Source of the DNA: Massariosphaeria phaeospora
Lineage: Eukaryota; Ascomycota; Dothideomycetes; Pleosporales
Length of the DNA: 64,000 nt
NCBI GenBank assembly: GCA_011032825.1
Contig: JAADJZ010000033.1
Span: 62,001-126,000, forward strand
Direction of reading: 5' to 3'
The notes under the pieces were generated by a model. The model searched no databases. It worked only from the letters and a program-made list of their open reading frames with translations, and was not told the DNA's origin. The position numbers and the translations under genes were made by a program. Below, in pieces: positions 21,925 through 34,055 of the stretch. The first letter of the stretch is position 1. Each line of letters begins with the position of its first letter.

Positions 21925-24900
21925 GTGGAGGGAGAAGTGACCATGCCGCTTCCGACTCCGACCTTCGTAGCCGGCATTATTTTCCTTCTCTATGTGCTCT
22001 CGTTTGTGCTCTTTGCCTTCATCAGAGTGGTCACGGGTGTGTCCATCCAGCGACTGGGCTTTTCTGGACTACGCCGCATCGCCTTCACCCCTACGGATGG
22101 TATCCACGTCAAGATCCGGGGCCTCGGCCTGACTCTTCACCGGCCGACCTTTGCGCAGCCAACGTGGTTAAGTGTGGTTGTGACGGAGCTCACCGTTACA
22201 GCAGACCTCAAAGAGCTCCGGAACAAACCGCGGAAAAAAAGTGGATGGACAAACTGGGGCAATGGCTCCACAGATAGGACCCGCAGCGGAAAGAGTACGC
22301 CCGAGCTGTCAGGTGACGAGGACGTCTTCGAGGATGCCAGCGACGAGTACAACCAGCGAAGTAGGACGTGGGAGCGACTGACGCAGGCGAAAGAGAGAAT
22401 CAAGCGGCTGCATCGGAGCATAAAATGGATTAGACTGGTCGATTTGGTGGCCACTTCCTCCACGCTTATCATCGCCGAGGTGGGATCAGTGCATATTGGT
22501 GGTCTCTCCATGGCCGTAGACACGCGGCGCAAGACGGTGGACCGCAGCCGCTTATTCAACCACCACAAGGCCAGCGCGAACAAGGAACAGCGACCTGCCG
22601 AGTGGCTATGCACTATTCGGAGCGTTTTGTTCACGCCCGAGGGCAAGGAATCGACCGAGGTACTAGATCACTGTACACTCAATGTCCACGGCATGTTGTA
22701 CAGGGAGTTAGACGGCCTACGCGACGCTTCCATTGCGTTAAAGTTAGGACGATTGAGCATTCCCTACGACGACGTCAAGATATGCTTACATCGAGCACAG
22801 AGGAGTCTTGCGACCCGCTCTAGAACGAGCGCCAGCCTCAGCCAGTCAGGCATCTCGTTGGGGGCTCAGTCGGGCGCTCGCGAGGAAAATATTGTGCGTA
22901 CCGTGTCCGACTCCAGAGAATTTGCCAGCTCAATTCTGCGCGGGATCCATGAGTTCCAGTTTGCCGTTAGCTTCTTTGGCCTCACCAAGCAGATTCACAC
23001 TGGTCATGACTCTGGTTCCCCAGTGTTTCTCAATATGTCAATGAAGGAAGTGGGCATGGATCTTCTCAGACTCGATCCCCGCAGTCCCGCTCACCTCATG
23101 TACTTCTCGCCCAACGACATCGCCCATCAGGCTCTACTTGCTGCGATATCCATCTCTGTTGGAGTCGATGATGGCCACGACCATCCCGAACGCCTGCTCT
23201 ACATTCCAATGGCCACGATGACTTTAAACACGACACTTCCTTCAAAAACGATTCAGTTTTCCAAAGAGAAGAACAGCATTGAGCGCAACACTAATATTCT
23301 CTTTGCTAATCTAGTTATTACTTCCCCCTCGCTGGACCTGGACCCAAAACATCTGCCCTTGATATTGGCCATGTTCCGAAACTACGAGTCGAAGCGCAAA
23401 CCCCGCAAGGTGCGAAATCAGAAGCGACATCTCGTGCGGAGATTACTTCCAAAAGCAAGCATCAAGATCTCTGTCCATGAGCCTGTCGTACGCGTCACAC
23501 TACCTCCCACAGAGCCAATCAAAAAGGGCACTGAAGAGTTTGATCTGCTAATTTCCGCCTCGTCTTCGTTTTCACTCGACGTTGAGTCTTCGCATGCAGC
23601 TGACGGCGATCTTCACTACGCGCTTGTTTCGACTTTCCGCATGAATTCGCAACAGTTGTACTACCAAACTGCGTCAGGTGAGAAGTACAATTTGCTTCTG
23701 GCCGACCACCTGGAACTGAAGCTGCACCTAACCGCTTCACCGGACGTCTCAGTCATTGTAAATGGACTTGCCCAGTCTTTTTCTGTTTATCTGGTTCGTC
23801 CAGAAATCAGTGAAGGGCTCCGCCAGATCGTAGTCCAACTCCAGAAAGATGTACGCAGGAGACGAGGTATGCCGAAGAGTCAAGGAACAAGTTTTTTGCG
23901 TAGTCTACCCAGTTGGCTCGCGCATGTACAACTGCAAGGTTCTGATGTGAACATTGAAGTGGCCGGCGTTGATCCCGATGTCTCCAAACATGCTCGGGGT
24001 GTAGCCTTGCACCTCGAGTCGTGGACGGCTGAGTATCGCCAAAACAAAGGAGATGAGCATGAACCGCGAGTCCCACGTAGACGAGCGCCGAGTAGGACGA
24101 TTAACCGGGATGAATATCTCTTACGACCGACTACTCCCTCTTCTCCCAATTCGCCCCGAAAACAGCTCGTCGACGCCACGGATGGGAGGAGATTAGCGCT
24201 CCACTGGAAAGGCTTCGAAGGCTTCGTTCTTGAAGCAGCTGACCAATGGGAATCGGATCCTTTCCTTTCCCTTCCGCGAATGGAAGTCGCATTCACTACT
24301 TCCACGGATAAACAGGGTCCAGTCTTCCACATCCACTCATTCTGCCAAAGTCTATTCTTACATTATTCTCTATATCGGCATTTTGCAATCGGCATCGCCA
24401 CTATGGTTCTTAAGCGGTCGTTCAATCCAAGCTCTAAGGCAGTCAATGAGCCGATATCTCCTAGAACTTCACGTCATCTAGGTGTCCCTCTTGATAGCGA
24501 TGATATTGATTCTGCCACAGGAGGAAAATTGGAGATTGTGACTGTCGACGTCAAAGCTCATTTTATGCAAATTAAAGCTGATATGCCTGCTGAGCCACCT
24601 CTCATGCTCCACGTATATGGACTGGAAGCTGGTCGACATCGCTGGACCAGTCCGTTTCTTCGCTCCCGACTAATCAGAATGTACGCCGGAAATCCACACG
24701 TTGGACAAGTCTGGAGTCGACTCGTGAGTGTAAAATCGCTACGGATGGATTATCGACAATCCAAACGAAGATACGGCAACACTATAACGGAGGATAAGTC
24801 ATTCGATATTGTTAGTGATGCAATCCGTCTCGCCGTCCCACACCAACTTGTCATGCACAAGGTGTTCGACAATGTCGCCAATGTCGTCAAGACTGTCAAG

Positions 24901-27900
24901 CAGCTACATCACCGATTCAAAACTGGGACAAACGAATACGTTCTTGACAAAGATCCGGAAGGTCCCAGACATGTCCCGAAAATATCGTTCCGCAGCCGGG
25001 CTGTTCTGTTTGAGATCGAAGACGGGTCTTTTGAGTGGAAGTTGGGTGTCATCTATCGGCATGGGCTCATGGAGCAAAAGCAGAGACTTGCTCGAGAACA
25101 CGCATTCGATATTAAGGTAAAGAAACTTCACGAGGAAGACGACCGTTCAAGACACCGTACACGATCCGCGCACGCTCACCGCGGACGCAGTAAGTCTAGA
25201 AAGAACAAAGATGTCAAATTTCGAAGCAAGAGTGAAACTGGTAGCGACCGAGGTTCACCACATCAGCATAGATCGGACCATCCATTGCGGTATGACAAGG
25301 ACGGTCGCACAGGCCTCAGTGGGTCTTCTCGAACATCTGTTGAAGAGGCTCGCGATCGATTGAACCGTCTTAATGCGCAAACCTGGAAGAAGCGCATTGA
25401 TCATGCCATGGCTTACCAAAACCACTCCATGAATGATATCCGATCCCTATTTTGGGGGCTTGATGATATTGCTGACGAGGTGGACCATAAAGAGACCATA
25501 CTGGCCATTCCCCAGAGGCCGGCTCTGATGATGCTCGTTATAAGCGATCTGGATATCATTCTCGACAAGCCCTCTTTTCCAATATCCGAATACCCAAAGT
25601 TCCTCCACCGTATGGGCAAGGGTATGCCTTATGATATGCAATATTCACTTCTCATCCCAATGCACGTGCAAGTCAACATGGGAGAGGCCAAAATTCAGCT
25701 ACGCGACTACCCTTTGCCTTTGATTCACGTCCCGGCGATACAATCCAATCAGCCCACACGTCACCCGAGTCTTTCGATGAAAACTGACTTCGTCATCGCG
25801 GAAGAGTACAGAAATGCAGAGTCGTCTAGAGTAAGTCGCGTGGTGATCATTCCCACAGAGAAGACAGCAACAGGCGATTCTACTGGAGGCTTAGCTGTTG
25901 ACGTTCGTCGCACTATCGCGCCGGTGAAAACCTATTCGGATATGACAATTGATATCGACTCAGCCTACCCAACAAGGATAACATGGGGCACATCATATCA
26001 GCCCGCAATCCAAGACATGATGCAAGTTATCGAGAGTTTCACCAAACCCGCAGTAGATCCTTCTGAAAGGGTAGGGTTTTGGGACAAAATCAGACTCACC
26101 TTTCATTCCCGCTTCAATGTCTCTTGGAAGGGCGACGGTGATGTGCATCTAATTCTAAAAGGTTGGTCTTTCTAATTTTCTTTTTAGACGATCTCTAATA
26201 TATCTAGGTTCGCGCGATCCATACATGGTAACCGGCCATGGCGCTGGTTTTATTATGTGTTGGCAGAATGATGTTCACCTAAGCATCGCCCAAGACGAGG
26301 ACCCTAGGAACTTCATGGTGGTGAATAGTGGAAGCTACATCTTGGCAATTCCAGACCTCGGCCACTACGCGCGGCATGAGGCTGAGGTAGAGCAGGTTGG
26401 CCATGGTGAAAATGCGTCCAGCATTACAAATTACAAGCAGCTCGCGATCTTTAAGAAGACAGTTATGAAGCTCAACGGCAACGTGCGCTGGGTAGCTGGG
26501 CTTGTGTTTGAGCGGAATCTCGAGCAAGGCAAACGATCATTCGACTTTATACCACATTATGAGGTGGTTTTGAAGAACCCCAAATACGTTAAGCCAGGCA
26601 ATGGCCGAGTATGCTACCTCAAACTCTTTAAAAGCGAATCGTTCCTAACTTTTATACAGGGTTACGACGCATTCAAGGGATTTCGAAGCCACCACATTCA
26701 TATGTCACTTGCCATTGCTGCTCCGTACGACCGTGAGTGGTCTGTCGCAAACCTCGAGCCTTCCAAGACATATAATAGTGTCCACCTTACTCCTCGTTTC
26801 TTTACCCACTTTTTCAACTGGTGGTCCATGTTCTCCGGTGCAATGTCGTTGCCAATCCGCCAGGGCAAGATATGGCCCGGTATTGAAAAGTCTAGTAAGA
26901 AGTTCGGACGTCATCTGGCCACTATCAAATACAATCTGCTACTTTCACCTCTGTACATGAGCCACGTGTACAAACACAAGGACGCGGAAGACTATGGCCA
27001 AGGCATAGTATCTGCCACTGGCCTCAAAGCACGGGTGGACAGCTTCATGCTCGATCTCCACATGCGACGTGAGGAGTTCAGGACTGTTGTTGAAGCACCC
27101 AAGAACCAGCAAGACAGCAAACAGAATCAGACAACGGGTATGAGGATAAATCAGGTGCTACTAGACTTGATCAAGACCGACGTTCGAGCCGTGTCTGCCC
27201 GCATCGGCGGAACGGACTCGGATGACGTGGAAACTATGTCACCAGAGGTGCTTGCAAGCTGTGAGCAAGAGCATGTAACTGCTGATCTGTCTAGTTTTAC
27301 GATACCAGACAACGACTGGGGCTGGGTAGACATGGACGATTTCGTCGAGCTTGGTTGGATTCTTCCGTCCGACCGCAATCCTGATACCCACATTCTTCCG
27401 CTAGCCTTTGCTCCAAGATTCACCTATTTCCGCCAGACTGATCATGGAGATAACATCTCTGGCGATGCGCATCGGACGAGTCCTTTCGGCAACGAGCCAA
27501 CACACCATTGCGTTATGTCAGCGAGAAATGACCCGCGGCGGGTGCAATGCTATCTCATTGAGCAGCGTCTCGAACGGGTCAAGGAGCAGCTTTCACAAAA
27601 CCAACGGGCTATTGGGGAGCAGGAACTGCACATTGTCCGCAAAATAGAGGATCATGGCGTGCACCAGAAACGATTGGAGTCCTTACGTAACCACTCTGCT
27701 TTCTTACAACGCAAGCAAGAGTTTCTGTTATCGATGCACCAGAGTCTTCTGGAGCGTTTAGAGACTAACGATGGTAATGCCGTACCGGATGTAGAGAAAG
27801 ACGAAGACGACGAATACTTCGAAGCTCAGGAAGAGTACAGTTCGACAAATTCTAATACCAAGGGTGGGGATCCCTCTCCGGCGGCTGATTACATCAGCGA

Positions 27901-30900
27901 CTTTAACAATCGTTTCATCATCCACAACGTCCACTTGAAATGGAGCAACTCCCTACGTAATATAATCTTGCGCTATATTCACCAAGTCAGTCAGCGCCGA
28001 GGTTTTGTGTATTACATGTCGCGGCGAGCAGTCAAGTTCATCCTGGACATAGTCGAGGAACAGAAGAAGTCGCGCCAACCCCCGGCTTCTGGCGCTGACC
28101 AATTCCCTACTTCTCCAATGTCACCCGAACAAGATGACGAACTCAGTATTCACGACCGCGTTCAGCAACTTTTGAATGACGGCAAACGCTTTGTCAATGC
28201 CAACGATCCCGACAATGCAGAGGGAACCAAATCAGCCCACGACCATCCTGGAGACGACATTGCTGTCGATTTTCTCGCCCAGAATGCATACATAGTGCGT
28301 GTTATTGCGCCTCAGATCCAGCTTCAGAGCGAAAAGGATACAAAGGCTGCTGTCTTGGTCACGGCCAAAGGCATGCAACTCAAGATAATTCAGATTATGG
28401 ACAAGGACCGTGTTATGGATGAAGTGTCCGGCCTTGTTCAACGACGCTTTACGGCCGCAATGGACAGTCTCCAGATCTTTGTCACCAACTCGAAGGGCTT
28501 CACTCCTGAAGATATCCACATGTACTCGGGCAGCACGTATGGAACTCCAACTGGGTCAGCATGGCCGCCCTGGGTGCCCTTTGAGGTCATGTTTGAGTTC
28601 AACACCAACCCCTATGGCTTCCAAAGGGTTGTACAGAGAACGTCAGCTAGTCTGCGCTACGACAAGTACAACACACTTCGCCTCAAATACAACGACGACG
28701 TTTCCGGGGGAGACCCTGGAACGGCTGGTGCCCCTCCAAATACCGAAAACAGGATTGATCACGTCTGGGTTGATTTTCCTCATGTACGGGCACTCTGTAA
28801 CTCACGCCAATACTATGCCATGTATGTCATTGTTCTGGATTTGCTTCTGTATAGCGAGCCCCTGGAGAAAACCCGCAACGAGCGACTAGAAAAGATCATG
28901 CTTGCTTCCGACTTCAGCGATCTCACAGGTGCACCTGGCTTGGTCATTGGTCTCCAAGAGCGCATCCGACAGCTGGAAGAAATCAAGATGGCCTTCCAGA
29001 TCCACGAGAAATCCTTGGACAAGCAAGGGTGGAACGATCGCGTCGAAGTTGAGAAAGATCTAACTATATTCGAGGACGAGCTCTTCTTCGTCATGAAAGC
29101 CATCACTACATCTCAGCGCAAGTCGGACGATCGTGCTCAAACCAAACAGTCGACTGGGCTTTTGCGTTATTACATTTCCGCTTCTGACATTGTCTGGCAC
29201 TTGCTACGCGAAGGTCAGGAATCCCTTGCCGAATTCCAGCTTAAGAATGCGTTATACGACCGCACTGACAACAATGATGGTTCCAACCTTAACTCGATGG
29301 AAATCGAACAAATGACCGGTCTCAATCTTCTCCCAAACGCACTCTACCCGAATATGATATCGCCATACATGGAAGACAACCGACCACTACCGGAAAACGA
29401 GAATAGTAAAATGTTGAGGGTACATTGGGTCATGCTCGAAGCTATTGCCGGTATCCCTGTCATGGACCATTTCGAAGTCAACCTGTTCCCTCTGAAGGTG
29501 CAGCTGGAGTATGACATTGGAAAGAAACTATTTGAATACGTCTTTCCCGGTGTCAAAGACAACACACCGGATAGCGGCGGGTTCTCGCCGTTCTTGGTGA
29601 AGCACATGCTACCAGCGCATGAGGAAGAAAAGGAAGAAGAGGAAAGTGCGAGCATCGCATCTACCTCACATTCCAACGTGAGTGTCGTACTACCCGAGAC
29701 TGAGGGGAACATTGACGCCGTCAAACTGCGCCTTGTTCCGACCTTGCGTCTACCCGATCCTCAGACAAAGTTGGATCGCAAATCGAAGAGCAGTCCCGAG
29801 AAACGACCACATATCCATAACCTCCGCCTCTTCCGTGATTCACAATCTCGATCCGGTAGTGAATTTCGAAGAACTCTCCATCCTAGCTCAGCTCTGGCCC
29901 CGGACAATGTCAAACCCATGCCACGTCCCGGCTCCTTACGCTCGGGTTCCACTTCCAACACGTCAGTATTTAGTGTTGATTCTGATAGGACTACCAAGCG
30001 ATTTACTTTGTCTCGCTCTACCACCAGCGACAAGAAATCATCAGCGAACAAGAACGCTCGGAGCGACGATCTAACGCAGATGATGACGCGTGCTTCAAAC
30101 TACATGACGCTTGCCCATGTCAAAATCCCATCCATGGTGCTCTGTCTGAGCTTCAAGGGGAAGGGACAAAGGAATTTTGAAGATGTACACGATCTGGTAT
30201 TCAGGATGCCAACCCTTGAATATCGAAACAAGACATGGTCCAATTTGGACCTTGCACTCCAGTTGAAGAAGGACGTCATTAGGGCATTGATATCCCACGC
30301 TGGAGCCATTGTTGGTAATAAATTCTCCCACCATAGGCCGAACAAGAACACGCAAACTCGCCTGCGCCAGATTGCAAACTCGAGCGCCATGCTAAACACC
30401 TCGCCGAATCTATCTGGCACCGACAGCAATTCCTTGCGCGATCAATCACCCGGTGGCTCCGATGCATCTGGGGAAATTGTCTCCAGGCGTTCCTTTGCCA
30501 GTGGTAGGGGCAGCATGTTCTCGACCGTCAGTGAAGAGAGTAGCATGCGTAGCGGAATAAGTGGGCCAAGTACCACCGGCAACGGCGTCGGCAGCGTCAT
30601 GGGGGGTAGCTGGAGGGACGGTGGTCTGGGCATAGGCAATACGGTGGAAGATGGTCGTGCCTTCGCCGAGGAACTATCGAGGGTTGATCAGACGGAGCCG
30701 GACCATGCAAATATGATCACGAGCCTGTCTAGGCATTTTACCCAGGTCACACCTTTTGGGCATAAGCAGCGATCGGGGAGTGTCAGGGACTCGGCGGGCG
30801 TTGCGGGAGAAGATAATGATGACACGTAAGTCTTTGGTTTATATTCGCCTGGAATATGATACTAACGAAGCACAGTACACGAAAGAAGTCTAGACTACTT

Positions 30901-30933
30901 CTCGGCAAGAAGTTCCTCGGTCGAGGCACTTGA
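21925..30933 (+). CDS. FMP27: FMP27/Hobbit/SABRE-type bridge-like lipid-transfer protein
   Basis: Model: 21925-26161, 26208-30825, 30876-30933, giving about 2970 aa; introns are 46 and 50 nt. The phases fit at both junctions (LKG|SRDPYM and DT|TRKKS). A single N-terminal membrane anchor (FVAGIIFLLYVLSFVLFAF) is followed by the long beta-rich repeat body of the BLTP2 family. These proteins form hydrophobic grooves moving lipids between the ER and other membranes, mainly the plasma membrane. The two name-giving motifs are present: GFWDK at residues 1384-1388 and WPPW at about 2198-2201. The middle carries a coiled coil (QNQRAIGEQELHIVRKIEDH). The C-terminus is Ser-rich and disordered and ends with a short basic third exon. 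An in-frame ATG at 21943 directly before the anchor is an alternative start. Confidence 0.95.
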
Positions 30934-31917
30934 AACTCTACCATCGGACGCCCCTCGTAACTCTTATTCTCGAATCCCTTTTCTATTGCATCACAGCATT
31001 CCCTGGCGTTAAATCAAATCCTTCCTGAGGCTCCGTCTATATTCCTCGCCCATAGATCATGGCGTCTCCTTACCTTGTCTTTCGCTGTACTTGCTGTCTT
31101 ACTTGCTGTGTTATCACTTCCCTGTTATCGAAATCTTGGGAGTAGGTGAAGGATGTCCGTAAGCTTGCGCTCCGGCGTTTTTAGAGCGACTGTTGTGGTT
31201 CGCCGCCTATATGTAGGCGTATCAGACCTATGTGCTGGTTTCGCTTGGTCTGGCTGGGTCTCTAATTCTGGTGTACGATGGAGGAATAGACAGGTGCCGA
31301 TGACCGCACCGATTCCCTGTATTCGGCCTACCCAGATTCGGACATGTTATATGTTTGCGCACTGAAAATGCTTGCTAACGTGTACATGTGCAATCACAGT
31401 CATCGAGTAACATACTGGTAGAAGCAGTGATGGGTGTGGGTCCGGCTGTTTTGGGGGAAGGTCATCTTGCTGTTCCGACTTTGTAGAGTAGATCGGGTGA
31501 GGCTTTACGTCGGACACTTCACTTCACAGCTTTATGCACAGTAGCACTTACCTCAAGCTCACAGCAGCGATACTCATTTCTCTGTTGGTCTATCTCTTTA
31601 CGTTCCACAGTCTGACCTAGAGGCTACGCTACTCTCCATTTATCTTCCGTCCCATTATCATTTCTCTCTGCGTGGTAGTCAACGGTGCCGATTCGGGTTG
31701 GACACGGGCTTTGCTATGCATGTGCTGGAATCCCGATATAGTGTGCTTATGTGACTGCGCCCCGACTGCGCCTCTCGGAATTCCAGTCTGCCATATACCT
31801 AGATTATATCAGCCCTGGTTCTCGCGAATTAGCATTGCATTACTTCTCCAAATTTCCCCTGTTTCCGTCGAAATATATAAATTCGGGCACCACGGCTGAG
31901 TTTGCGCAGGTTTCGAC
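30934..31917. other. Intergenic region, no gene seen
   Basis: FMP27 3' flank followed by the upstream region of the first HET gene. A TATA-like atatataa at 31873-31880 lies about 40 bp before that gene's start codon. No supported open frame. Confidence 0.5.
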
Positions 31918-33783
31918 ATGGAATCACTCACGCTAGACGAACCTCTTTACGAACCGCTCCAAGGCGCCCAAATCCGCGTAGTCACACTCGAAAGCGCACC
32001 TAATGCTCCAGATATCCGCTGCAAGCTCCACATAGTCGAACTCTCTGAAACTCTCGAATTCCACGCTCTATCTTACGTATGGGGTGCCCCGAAAGAGAAG
32101 AAAAAAATCTACGTCGACAGCCGAGCTTTCGAGGCGACGGCGAACTTGTTTAGTTTCCTGGACATGGCGGTCAAGAGCCCCGAGGTGTTGCGGGACAGGC
32201 TGTTACAGCGGAACGCGGGTACTGTTCAAAAAAGTAGCGAGGAGAGAGGGATTCACCGCATGTATTGGTGGATCGACGCCATCTGCATCAACCAGGCCGA
32301 TACCGACGAGAAGAACACGCAAGTCCCCCGCATGGACGCAATTTACTCGTCCGCCAGCCACGTCTGGGTGTGGCTCGGTTTGCCCTCGCAAACCCTCGCA
32401 CCAGGTCCTGGGAGCGGTGGAACTGTAGAGCTGCGTCAGGGTCTCGCCATGGTGCGAGACGAGGCCGGAATGGCGAACGCCACGCCACTAGCCGCACGTC
32501 TAGGAGCCTCGTTCCCCGCTTTCCTAGAGCAGTACGGTGCGTTGCTGCGGAACCCGTGGTTTACGCGGACGTGGGTCGTCCAGGAGTTTGTGCTGAGTCG
32601 GCGGCCGCCGATTGCGCTGCTCGGCTCGTTTGATTTCATCCTGAACTTTGTGTATGCGGCTGGGATGCGGATTCTCCGTGAGCAAGCGTCGTTGGATGGC
32701 GCGTCGCAGGCGTACTTCCACAATCTGCTCGGGGATATCGAGGGTATAGCCAAGATGGTGGTGGCATCGGCGTGGCATCAGAACTTGCCAACGGGCGATA
32801 TGGTCAACTTCGGCGGTCTCAATCCGGGGGAGAAGCTGCTGCATCTGGTGCGGCAGCTATCTAGCAAGCAGGCTACGGTGGCACATGATCATCTCTATGG
32901 GTTGTTGGGCTTGGTCGATGCGAAACTGCTGCCAAAGGAGCTGATGCCAGATTACCGGCTGCCCTTTGAGAAAGTGTGCCAGGCGTACGCAAGGTACATC
33001 ATACGGAGTTCTAACAGCTTAATGATCATTGAGTGCCATAAAAGCAGTCTGAAAGATTGCCCCAGCTGGGTCCCGGATATTCGACATATCTCAAAGCACA
33101 AAGACGCCAAAACAAAAGCCTCCAATCTCTCGTTTTCAGACGATGGCCAGCGCTTGACCGTGCAAGGCACGCTGCTCGGAAGCGTGATCTGCTGCGGATG
33201 TTCGCGCGGCGATGCCGGCGCAGATTACCTCGCTTTCGTCGAAGACACGATCCTCACTGGGCGCGCGGATATCACGGATCAGTCGCTCGAAACCGTGTTC
33301 GCGGAATGGATGCGCACACAAGTGGAGACAAACCGGCTGCCCCAAGATATCCTCGCGTTCCGGTCGCTAGACGAGCTCATGGAGGCGTATCTTGCGCCGT
33401 TCCCGTCTATTTATACCGGCGTGGCGGCGCTCGAAAACTTGAGCGCTGACGTGAAACTCCGCAGTGTGTTTGGGAACTCGGCGTCGGGCCCGTTCTCCCC
33501 TTCGCACACCCAGTTGTTGTATACGCTGCTCCGCCTCGCGAGACCGCGATACTGTCTGCTCGACACGGGCGAAGTGATGGTGTGCGCGCTGAAAGATAGC
33601 GAGGCCGGACATGAACCGGGAGATGAGGTGTGGGCGTTGAAAGGGTGTGCACACGCTGCGGTGTTGAGAAGTAGGGAAGAGCAGCAGTACGAGTACGCGG
33701 GGTATCAGTGGTCGCTAGGTGGCGTCGAGTTTGACGAAGAGTTCTTTGGAGAGCAGAAAGTGAGGGATGTTGTGTTAGTGTAA
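31918..33783 (+). CDS. HET-domain (heterokaryon incompatibility) protein
   Basis: Single-exon gene of 621 aa. The N-terminal HET domain is clear: LEFHALSYVWGAPKEKK (about residues 46-62), YWWIDAICINQADTDEKNTQ (about 117-135), YSSASHVWVWLG, and FTRTWVVQEFVLSR about 80 residues later. A further conserved fungal HET-protein stretch is VAHDHLYGLLGLVDAKLLP. HET proteins of filamentous ascomycetes mediate non-self recognition and can trigger cell death on hyphal fusion, but most genomic copies have no known partner. The C-terminus has no recognisable NACHT or WD repeats. The start is supported by the TATA-like box about 40 bp upstream. It is convergent with a second HET gene whose stop lies 272 bp away. 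Confidence 0.93.
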   Translation: MESLTLDEPLYEPLQGAQIRVVTLESAPNAPDIRCKLHIVELSETLEFHALSYVWGAPKEKKKIYVDSRAFEATANLFSFLDMAVKSPEVLRDRLLQRNAGTVQKSSEERGIHRMYWWIDAICINQADTDEKNTQVPRMDAIYSSASHVWVWLGLPSQTLAPGPGSGGTVELRQGLAMVRDEAGMANATPLAARLGASFPAFLEQYGALLRNPWFTRTWVVQEFVLSRRPPIALLGSFDFILNFVYAAGMRILREQASLDGASQAYFHNLLGDIEGIAKMVVASAWHQNLPTGDMVNFGGLNPGEKLLHLVRQLSSKQATVAHDHLYGLLGLVDAKLLPKELMPDYRLPFEKVCQAYARYIIRSSNSLMIIECHKSSLKDCPSWVPDIRHISKHKDAKTKASNLSFSDDGQRLTVQGTLLGSVICCGCSRGDAGADYLAFVEDTILTGRADITDQSLETVFAEWMRTQVETNRLPQDILAFRSLDELMEAYLAPFPSIYTGVAALENLSADVKLRSVFGNSASGPFSPSHTQLLYTLLRLARPRYCLLDTGEVMVCALKDSEAGHEPGDEVWALKGCAHAAVLRSREEQQYEYAGYQWSLGGVEFDEEFFGEQKVRDVVLV

Positions 33784-34055
33784 GGATGGAACGACCTTGT
33801 CGTGAAGATTGTGTACTGTCTGAACAAAAGAGTAATCCTAGGTCATTGCCACGGTCAGGTCAGCCGCGATGCTGTCTTGGCTATTCGTTGATATCGTGTG
33901 CAGTCAGCTGGAAACTCTGTAGTCTGAGTTAGCTCAACGTTCCCCAATGAATAAATGCGGCGACAGGAGATAGATCGTTGTAGTGTTCCCTGCGATATAT
34001 ACGCTACTTGAGCTAACAAAGCGTTGAAACGTCGTACCCAAGGCTCTGTTCCAAA